Of a DNA stretch of 5,739 nucleotides, positions 1 through 4,000 are shown piece after piece. Below the pieces are notes generated by a model that saw nothing but the letters and a program-made list of their open reading frames with translations, made no database searches and was not told where the DNA came from. Source of the DNA: Thiomonas sp. (lineage in GTDB: Bacteria > Pseudomonadota > Gammaproteobacteria > Burkholderiales > Burkholderiaceae_C); NCBI GenBank assembly GCA_028706735.1, contig JAQTVS010000199.1:1-5739 (forward strand), written 5' to 3'. The position numbers were made by a program, and so were the translations under genes. Position 1 is the first letter of the stretch. Each line of letters starts with the position of its first letter.

Positions 1-294
1 GAGATCGCCCCGGTGTTCCACCGTCTGCCCGATCGCTTCCGTGCCCACGCCCTGATCTGCTTCATGGCGCTGGTGCTGTATCGCGTGCTGCGCATGCAAC
101 GCAAGGCCGCCGACAGCCCCTATTCGCCGGAGCGCGCCCTCGAGATCGTTCGCCGCATCCAGCTCCATCAGGTTCGCATCGCCGGCCAGGGCGCCGCCAG
201 CGGCCTGATTGATCTGAGCTCCGAGCAGATCGCCTTGTTCGACCAACTTCAACTCGACACCCCCACCAAAGAGCCCTTAGACATCGCCCTGTAG
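1..294 (+). CDS. IS1634-family transposase, C-terminal part (5' end outside window)
   Basis: The frame is open from base 1 and ends at TAG 292-294, giving 97 visible residues. The stretch HRLPDRFRAHALICFMALVL, followed by YRVLR and then SPERALEIVRRIQ, is the typical C-terminal end of IS1634-type DDE (IS4-like) transposases, where the last part of the RNase H-like catalytic domain is followed by a helical tail. The catalytic aspartates lie upstream, outside the window, so activity cannot be judged. A GTG at 13-15 could be mistaken for a start, but the family resemblance runs through it without a break, so the true start is upstream. It abuts a truncated methyltransferase remnant, which suggests that insertion of this IS, or a deletion next to it, removed the body of that gene. 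The family call is from recognition of the motif pattern, not from a search. Confidence 0.82.
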   Translation, partial: EIAPVFHRLPDRFRAHALICFMALVLYRVLRMQRKAADSPYSPERALEIVRRIQLHQVRIAGQGAASGLIDLSSEQIALFDQLQLDTPTKEPLDIAL

Positions 295-360
295 TGCCAA
301 TTTCGATCGCCTGAGCATCAGTGAATCAATGACTTGCGCAAAAATATGTCGAACTCGGGG
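1..360 (+). mobile_element. Right-hand end of an IS1634-type insertion sequence (partial)
   Basis: The transposase ends at 294. About 65 bases of non-coding DNA follow before the methyltransferase-like sequence resumes near 361. The element should end in this gap. A likely terminal sequence is TGTCGAACTCGGGG at 347-360, but the left end is outside the window, so neither the inverted repeat nor a target duplication can be confirmed. The right border is approximate. Confidence 0.5.
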
Positions 361-561
361 GCCGACCTCTACGACCCGCAGACCATGCCCGCCGAACTGC
401 GCAAGGCGCACCAGGCCAACGACCGGGCAGTGGATGCCGCCTACGCCTACAAGGGCGACAAAGCCGACGCCCCGCGCGTGGCGTTTCTGTTTAGCCTGTA
501 CCAACGGCTGACGAGTTTGCTGCCAGTCCCCAGAAGAGAACGCCGCGCTCAGCCTGACTGA
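361..561 (+). pseudogene. C-terminal remnant of a class I SAM-dependent DNA methyltransferase (YeeA/MmeI-like)
   Basis: The frame ends at TGA 559-561. It encodes ADLYDPQTMPAELRKAHQ, followed by NDRAVDAAYAYKGDKADAPR and VAFLFSLYQRLT. The LYDPxTMPxxLRKAHQxxDRAVD pattern and the closing FLFxLYxxLT are characteristic of the C-terminal tail of large class I DNA methyltransferases of the YeeA/MmeI type, which are usually over 900 residues. They methylate adenine in restriction-modification or related defence systems. Only about 66 residues remain. No SAM-binding or NPPF catalytic motif is present, so this cannot be a working enzyme. The frame extends upstream to a TTG at 334, but those codons lie in the presumed IS end. 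The adjoining IS1634 end explains the truncation. It is evidence that a modification or defence locus once stood here. Confidence 0.72.
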
Positions 562-570
562 AAGGACGCG

Positions 571-621
571 GGGAGGTGTGTTTGCTCCCTCTCCACTTGT
601 GGGGAGGGTTGGGGTGGGGAG
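571..621. repeat. GC-rich palindromic repeat, copy 1 (between methyltransferase remnant and tRNA)
   Basis: The stretch reads GGGAGGTGTGTTTGCTCCCT on the plus strand and continues to about 621. On the minus strand, bases 578-608 are identical over 31 bases to 5217-5247 inside the membrane-protein gene, and similar to 4664-4708. The centre is a near-perfect hairpin: CCCTCTCCAC and GTGGGGAGGG around a two-base loop, with one A·C mismatch. It begins about 10 bases after the methyltransferase stop and ends only a few bases before the encoded CCA end of the tRNA. No T-run follows the stem, so it is not a classical terminator. It is best described as a REP-like dispersed element. Confidence 0.75.
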
Positions 622-626
622 ATTCA

Positions 627-701
627 TGGTCCCGCCGACAGGAATCGAACCTGTATTTGCCGCTTAGGAGGCAGCCGTTCTATCCATTGAACTACGGCGA
701 G
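627..701 (-). tRNA. tRNA-Arg (anticodon CCT), CCA end encoded
   Basis: Read on the minus strand, the acceptor strand CTCGCCG pairs with CGGCGGG (one G·U pair), followed by discriminator A and an encoded CCA. The D arm is GTTC/GAAC around AATGGATA. The anticodon arm is GCTGC/GCGGC around the loop CTCCTAA, which gives anticodon CCT and reads the arginine codon AGG. The T arm is ACAGG/CCTGT around TTCGATT. The total is 72 nucleotides plus CCA, with all four stems intact, so the gene looks functional. Minor arginine tRNA genes are common integration targets for genomic islands. An integrase remnant starts about 100 bases beyond the 5' end of this tRNA, and mobile-element debris lies off its 3' end. 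Confidence 0.96.
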
Positions 702-801
702 ATACTGCTTTAATCCTTCATCCAGCGCTCTAGGAGCCTGTCGGATGGTTGCCGATGTTTAGGACACTTAGCTACATATTGCTGCCCGTAGCACTCCCCC
801 T

Positions 802-1128
802 ATGGCATCCATCATCAAGATCGGCAATAAATGAATGGCGCGCGCAGGTGCGACGCCGAGGCTTTGAAGTCTACACGCGCCCATTCGCGACCAAGACACT
901 CGCCTCCGCCTGGGCGTCCGGGATCGAGGCAGATATTGCGCGCGACCTGGCGCCAAGCGCTCAACACGTCGCCGGCAGGCGCTATACCGTAGGCGACGCC
1001 ATCCGTGATTACCGGGGCTGCGGCGCGCCCGGCCCATTCTCGATACATCAACAGAGCACTACACCCTGCAGCGCCTCGCAGCAGGCCTGGGCGACGCCGG
1101 GGCGGCCGAGATGCGCGTCGATGACCTA
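802..1128 (+). pseudogene. Tyrosine-recombinase (phage-type) integrase, broken N-terminal fragment
   Basis: The ATG at 802 encodes MASIIKIGNK and then meets TGA at 832-834. One base frame over, the sequence continues as EWRAQVRRRGFEVYTRPFAT, followed by KTLASAWASGIEADIARDLA. This matches the arm-type DNA-binding start and core-binding (SAM-like) region of phage-type integrases. The break is a tandem AATG duplication at 830-837; removing one copy restores NKWRAQV. Near 1015-1018 a single base seems to be missing (CGGGGCTG). Correcting it continues as RARPILDTSTEHYTLQRLAA and then GLGDAGAAEMRVDDL, back in the original frame. The catalytic R-H-R-Y domain is absent: the frame stops where the IS630 element begins, at CTA 1126-1128. 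After the IS, no convincing integrase sequence resumes. The upstream 702-801 stretch has no clear ribosome site. Confidence 0.72.
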
Positions 1129-2244
1129 TAGACTAAGCCTTTAAATAGATTGAACTTTTGCGGCAAGTGCGAGTCGGAGTTTGCATGGACAAAGACGATG
1201 CAAGACGGCTGACCCCAGCCGAGCAACATGAGCGGCGCCGACAGGTCATACGGGCGCACAAACGTGGGCGCAGCCGCACCCAGATTGCTGCCGATGTGGG
1301 ACTGAGCTACACGGCCGTGAGCAAGACGATTGGCCGCTATGAAGCCGGTGGCATGGCGGCGCTGGCTCCCCGGCGCAGAGGCCGCCGTACGGGGGAGCAG
1401 CGCGTGCTCAGCGCGCAACAGGAAGCGCACATCCAGCACATGATCTGTGATCATCGCCCTGAGCAACTCAAAATGGACTTTGCCCTGTGGAGCCGGGCTG
1501 CCGTGATGCAACGCATCGAACGTGAATGCGGCATGGTCTTGCAGGTGCGCTCGGTGGGCAAGTACCTGGCGCGCTGGGGATTCACCCCGCAAAAGCCCAT
1601 CCGCCGCGCGTATGAGCAGTCCCCTGCTGCGGTGCAGGCCTGGCTGCAGACGCAGTACCCAGCCCTTGCCGAACGCGCCAAGGCCGAGAAGGGTGAAATC
1701 CATTGGGGTGACGAGACGGCGCTGGTCAACACCGATGCGCGTGGCCGCAGTTTTGCGCCCAGGGGCAAGACGCCGGTGGCGATGGCCGTGGGCGGCACGC
1801 GCCAGAAGCTGTCGATGATTGCCAGCGTCACCAACCAGGGCAAGGCGCGCTGGATGATCATCGATGGGGCCTTCAACCATGAGCGCCTGATCGAGTTCTT
1901 CGAAGCGCTGGTGAAGGATGCCCGCTGCAAGGTCTTCCTCATCCTGGATCACCTCAGCGTGCATCACTGCAAACCCGTGAAGGCATGGCTGGCCCAGCAC
2001 AACGCGGCCATCGAGGTGTTCTACCTGCCCAGCTACAGCCCAGAGCTCAACCCCGAGGAGCGGCTGAACGCCGACTTGAAGCACGTCATGCGCAAGAAGG
2101 CGCCGGTGCGCACCAAGGCTCGCCTGCAGGCCGCAACCGAAGCGCACATGGCCGTCATCGCTCGCGAACCCGAACGCGTCAAGGCCTCCTTCCAAGATCC
2201 CTATGTCCGCTATGCGGCTTGAATCTGTTTGCGGGCCGAATCAA
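1129..2244 (+). mobile_element. IS630-family insertion sequence, apparently complete
   Basis: The element carries one full transposase gene. IS630 elements insert at TA and duplicate it, and TA is present on each side (1127-1128 and 2245-2246). Inward from those dinucleotides, the left end TAGACTAAGCC and the right end, read on the minus strand, TTGATTCGGCC are related, and the similarity continues to about 26 bases (17 matches), including a shared AGATT block. The resulting size of 1116 bp is normal for the family. The imperfect inverted repeats and the exact ends are my alignment by eye. Confidence 0.7.
1185..2222 (+). CDS. IS630-family DDE transposase
   Basis: This gene encodes 345 residues, the usual length for the family. 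It catalyses cut-and-paste movement of the surrounding IS. The N-terminal part (about 11-65) is a helix-turn-helix region, RTQIAADVGLSYTAVSKTIG, that should bind the inverted ends, and a second winged region follows (about 75-140). The catalytic domain carries the three expected acidic residues: D176 in IHWGDETAL, D255 in FLILDHLSVHH and E292 in YSPELNPEERLNADLK. At the second motif the family's usual Asn after Asp is His; this is minor. I chose ATG 1185 because GGAG at 1176-1179 sits five bases ahead of it. A TTG nine codons upstream is less likely. There is no frameshift or stop, so the element could still be active. Confidence 0.92.
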   Translation: MDKDDARRLTPAEQHERRRQVIRAHKRGRSRTQIAADVGLSYTAVSKTIGRYEAGGMAALAPRRRGRRTGEQRVLSAQQEAHIQHMICDHRPEQLKMDFALWSRAAVMQRIERECGMVLQVRSVGKYLARWGFTPQKPIRRAYEQSPAAVQAWLQTQYPALAERAKAEKGEIHWGDETALVNTDARGRSFAPRGKTPVAMAVGGTRQKLSMIASVTNQGKARWMIIDGAFNHERLIEFFEALVKDARCKVFLILDHLSVHHCKPVKAWLAQHNAAIEVFYLPSYSPELNPEERLNADLKHVMRKKAPVRTKARLQAATEAHMAVIAREPERVKASFQDPYVRYAA

Positions 2245-2352
2245 TAGGAGCGGCCCGGCGTTTTCTCAGAAGAAGGTCAAATGCAGTCGCACAGAGGCGA
2301 CTCCTCGCTTTCATTTGCACGCTCCCGCCCTCGGCGGCGCAATGCCCATCGG

Positions 2353-2382
2353 TTCTCAATGCACTGACTTTCGGACTATGAT
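2353..2382 (+). promoter_or_regulatory. Candidate sigma-70-type promoter for vapBC
   Basis: TTCTCA at 2353-2358 and TATGAT at 2377-2382 are separated by 18 bases and match the consensus hexamers in 4 of 6 and 5 of 6 positions. Transcription would start near 2389, about 30 bases ahead of the antitoxin ATG. VapBC pairs are usually self-repressed at such a promoter. The rest of 2247-2350 shows no gene or RNA that I can recognise. Confidence 0.4.
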
Positions 2383-2386
2383 GCGC

Positions 2387-2404
2387 GATGTTTGATGTTT
2401 GATG
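2387..2404 (+). repeat. Short tandem repeat (GATGTTT units) in the vapB leader
   Basis: GATGTTT occurs twice in tandem (2387-2393 and 2394-2400), followed by GATG of a third unit. It overlaps the predicted transcription start of the toxin-antitoxin pair. It could be part of an operator or simply replication slippage; the sequence does not decide. Confidence 0.45.
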
Positions 2405-2419
2405 CTCGAAGACATTCCC

Positions 2420-2647
2420 ATGAGAACCACCCTGTCGATTGATGATGATGTGCTCAATGCCGCCCGCCATTTGGCGGCCGGGCAGCATAAAAGCGTGGGC
2501 GAGGTGTTGTCGGCGCTGGCGCGGCAGGCCCTGCGGCGTGCGCCCGCCCTGGGTCAGCGCAACGGCGTGCCGCTGCTCGCCAGTCAGCCCGATGCAAAGC
2601 CGGTGACTTTGGAACTCGTCAACCAGTTGCGCGACGAGTTGCCATGA
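2420..2647 (+). CDS. vapB: Antitoxin of a VapBC-type pair (ribbon-helix-helix)
   Basis: The protein has 75 residues. It opens with MRTTLSIDDDVLNAARHLAA, the usual start of ribbon-helix-helix antitoxins: a short beta strand for DNA binding (about 2-7) and helix 1. The segment SVGEVLSALARQALRR forms helix 2. The C-terminal tail, ending VTLELVNQLRDELP, is the part expected to wrap around and block the toxin. ATG 2420 was chosen because the family begins exactly with MRTTL and GAAG at 2408-2411 lies eight bases upstream. A TTG seven codons earlier falls inside the tandem repeat and is unlikely. Its stop overlaps the toxin start as ATGA, so the two are translated together. As in related pairs, it probably represses its own promoter with the toxin as co-repressor. 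The exact VapB subfamily is not certain. Confidence 0.85.
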   Translation: MRTTLSIDDDVLNAARHLAAGQHKSVGEVLSALARQALRRAPALGQRNGVPLLASQPDAKPVTLELVNQLRDELP

Positions 2648-3075
2648 CGACCTACCTGCTCGATGTGAACGTGCTCATTGCGCTGATCGACCCTGCGCAT
2701 GTGCAGCACGACGCCGCGCACGGTTGGTTCGCTCAAACAGGCAGCGCAAGCTGGGCCACCTGCCCGCTGACGGAAAACGGTTTGTTGCGCATCGTCGGCC
2801 ATCCGCGTTACCCCAACGCGCCAGGCACGCCAGCAACCGTTGCTGTCGTGCTGCAGGCGCTGCGGGCCCTGCCGGGCCATCACTTCTGGCCCGACGACAT
2901 CAGCTTGATGAACCCTGCGCTTGTGCAGGCGGAGCGCTTGCTGAGCCACACACAGGTCACTGACAGCTATCTGCTCGCGCTCGCGCTGCACCACGGCGGC
3001 AAGCTTGCCAGCTTTGACAGGAAATTGGTGACTGATGCGGTGGTGGATGGACGGGACGCGTTGGTGCTTCTTTGA
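2644..3075 (+). CDS. vapC: VapC-type PIN-domain ribonuclease toxin
   Basis: The protein has 143 residues and consists of one PIN domain. The four acidic residues that hold the metal ion are visible: D7 in LLDVNVLIALID, E44 in PLTENGLLRIV, D107 in QVTDSYLLALA and D125 in LASFDRKL. VapC toxins are Mg-dependent RNases that cut tRNA or rRNA and stop growth when the antitoxin is lost. The substrate of this one cannot be told from the sequence. The ATG overlaps the antitoxin stop by four bases, which couples translation and keeps the two products in proportion. The gene is complete and ends 14 bases before the left inverted repeat of the RAYT element, so that element landed immediately behind the pair without damaging it. 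Confidence 0.92.
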   Translation: MTTYLLDVNVLIALIDPAHVQHDAAHGWFAQTGSASWATCPLTENGLLRIVGHPRYPNAPGTPATVAVVLQALRALPGHHFWPDDISLMNPALVQAERLLSHTQVTDSYLLALALHHGGKLASFDRKLVTDAVVDGRDALVLL

Positions 3076-3089
3076 GGTTTGTGAGGTTT

Positions 3090-3114
3090 GGGGTCAGGTC
3101 TAGCTTCATACCAC
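3090..3114 (+). repeat. Left inverted repeat of RAYT element
   Basis: It begins GGGGTCAGGTCTAGCTTCAT, and 21 bases (3090-3110) are the exact reverse complement of 3980-4000. After one mismatch the next three bases also match. It lies 14 bases beyond the vapC stop. It contains the rare tetramer CTAG. Confidence 0.9.
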
Positions 3115-3130
3115 TTCCTCCGCTAGACTT
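3096..3130 (+). repeat. Possible hairpin with CTAG stem inside the left end
   Basis: GTCTAGC (3098-3104) can pair with GCTAGAC (3122-3128), extended by a G·U and an A-U pair, around a 17-base loop, and TTTT follows. It could be a recognition hairpin for the transposase, since RAYTs act on imperfect hairpins, or a weak terminator for vapC. Only the left end has it. Confidence 0.4.
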
Positions 3131-3135
3131 TTCTC

Positions 3136-3984
3136 ATGTCCCGCCCACTGCGCATCGAATTTCCGCACGCCCTGTATCACGTCACAGCGCGTGGCGACCG
3201 GCAGGAGTCGATTTATGAGGATGACCTCGATCGCCGGTTGTTTCTGGAAATCTTGGCGGAGACGGTGGCAGATTTCAACTGGCTGGTGCATGCCTACTGC
3301 CTGATGACCAACCACTATCACCTGCTGGTGGAAACGCCGGACGGAAATCTGTCTGCCGGCATGCGGCAGCTCAACGGGGTGTACACGCAGCGCAGCAACC
3401 GCAAGCATGACCGGGTGGGGCATGTGTTTCAGGGGCGCTACAAGGCGATTTTGGTGGATCGGGAAAATTACCTGCTGGAAGTCGCCCGTTATGTGGTGCT
3501 GAACCCGGTGCGCGCGGGCATGGTGCGGCTGGCGCAGGACTGGCCGTGGAGCAGCTATGGCGCGATGACTGGACAGGTGGAGCCGCCGCGCTGGCTGGCA
3601 ACGGATGTGTTGCTGACGGCCTTCGGCGGCACGCGCGCCGAGGCGATGCAGCGTTATGCGGCGTTTGTTGCCGAGGGCATGAAGGCCCCGCCGCTGTGGA
3701 GCAAGTTGCAGGGTCAGGTGTATCTGGGGGACGCGGGCTTTGTTGCGCGAATGCTGGCGAAGACCGCGAACTCGCCCGCGCTCGACGTGCCTCGCGCACA
3801 GCGCCGGGCCCTGGCGCCGCCGCTGGCGGAGATTGCCGCGCGCCACACCAACCGCGACGCGGCGATTGCCGCTGCGCACGCCACCGGGCAGTACAGCTAC
3901 ACCGAGATCGCGGCGTATTTCGGGGTGCATTTCACGACTGTGGGGCGCGTGGTGCGCCATGCCAAACGCAGCAGCGTGCTATGA
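3136..3984 (+). CDS. REP-associated tyrosine transposase (RAYT, Y1/HUH family)
   Basis: The protein has 282 residues. The N-terminal part (1-130) is the IS200-like Y1 domain. MSRPLRIEFPHALYHVTARG is the family's usual opening and supports this ATG although no ribosome site is visible. H60 and H62 in TNHYHLLVET form the metal-binding HUH pair, and Y119 in EVARYVVLNPVRAGMV is the likely nucleophile that joins covalently to single-stranded DNA. Residues about 130-240 are a family-specific extension. GQYSYTEIAAYFGVHFTTVG, followed by RVVRHAKR (251-278), is a C-terminal helix-turn-helix absent from minimal IS200 enzymes and probably binds DNA. All key residues are intact. Such proteins process and spread REP palindromes rather than forming classical IS. 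The last two codons and stop lie in or beside the right inverted repeat, and TGA overlaps the start of the next gene as ATGA. Confidence 0.93.
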   Translation: MSRPLRIEFPHALYHVTARGDRQESIYEDDLDRRLFLEILAETVADFNWLVHAYCLMTNHYHLLVETPDGNLSAGMRQLNGVYTQRSNRKHDRVGHVFQGRYKAILVDRENYLLEVARYVVLNPVRAGMVRLAQDWPWSSYGAMTGQVEPPRWLATDVLLTAFGGTRAEAMQRYAAFVAEGMKAPPLWSKLQGQVYLGDAGFVARMLAKTANSPALDVPRAQRRALAPPLAEIAARHTNRDAAIAAAHATGQYSYTEIAAYFGVHFTTVGRVVRHAKRSSVL

Positions 3985-4000
3985 AGCTAGACCTGACCCC
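3976..4000 (-). repeat. Right inverted repeat of RAYT element, coding for the start of the next gene
   Basis: The outer 21 bases (3980-4000) are the exact reverse complement of 3090-3110. The repeat contains the transposase stop (TGA 3982-3984) and, overlapping it, ATG 3981. In that frame the repeat encodes MKLDLTP, the first residues of the membrane protein. One extra C at 4001 follows. Confidence 0.9.

Larger units (their letters stand above)
3090..4000 (+). mobile_element. RAYT gene enclosed by near-perfect inverted repeats
   Basis: A single Y1/HUH transposase gene fills the interval between two inverted repeats, 3090-3114 and 3976-4000. The repeats match exactly over 21 bases at the outer side and in 24 of 25 over the full stretch. 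The unit is about 911 bp. No flanking target duplication is seen, as expected for Y1 transposases, which do not make one. Whether the whole unit moves, or the repeats are REP-type sites next to a domesticated gene, cannot be told from one copy. Confidence 0.7.

Noticed and set aside
277..627. A 116-codon minus-strand frame opening with MNLPTPTLPTSGEGANTPP
   Set aside because: Its N-terminus is merely the translated palindromic repeat, and the rest is antisense to the methyltransferase remnant.
730..775. Possible IS terminus (GGAGCCTGTCGGA) or att copy between the tRNA and the integrase remnant
   Set aside because: Only eight bases (CCTGTCGG) match the tRNA 3' region. No partner repeat is seen and no transposase is attached, so chance is as good an explanation.
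749..801. Upstream GTG/ATG-type starts for the integrase remnant
   Set aside because: The codons before 802 do not resemble integrase, whereas MASIIKIGNK at 802 is a typical integrase opening.
1059..2195. A 378-codon minus-strand frame across the IS630 element
   Set aside because: It is antisense to a transposase with clear catalytic motifs and has no recognisable protein features.
2247..2381. Continuation of the integrase frame after the IS630 element
   Set aside because: The frame stays open for 44 codons when the IS and one TA are removed in mind, but the peptide does not resemble an integrase.
3106..3960. A 284-codon minus-strand frame across the RAYT gene
   Set aside because: It is antisense to a well-supported HUH transposase; the His/Arg-rich product is a shadow.
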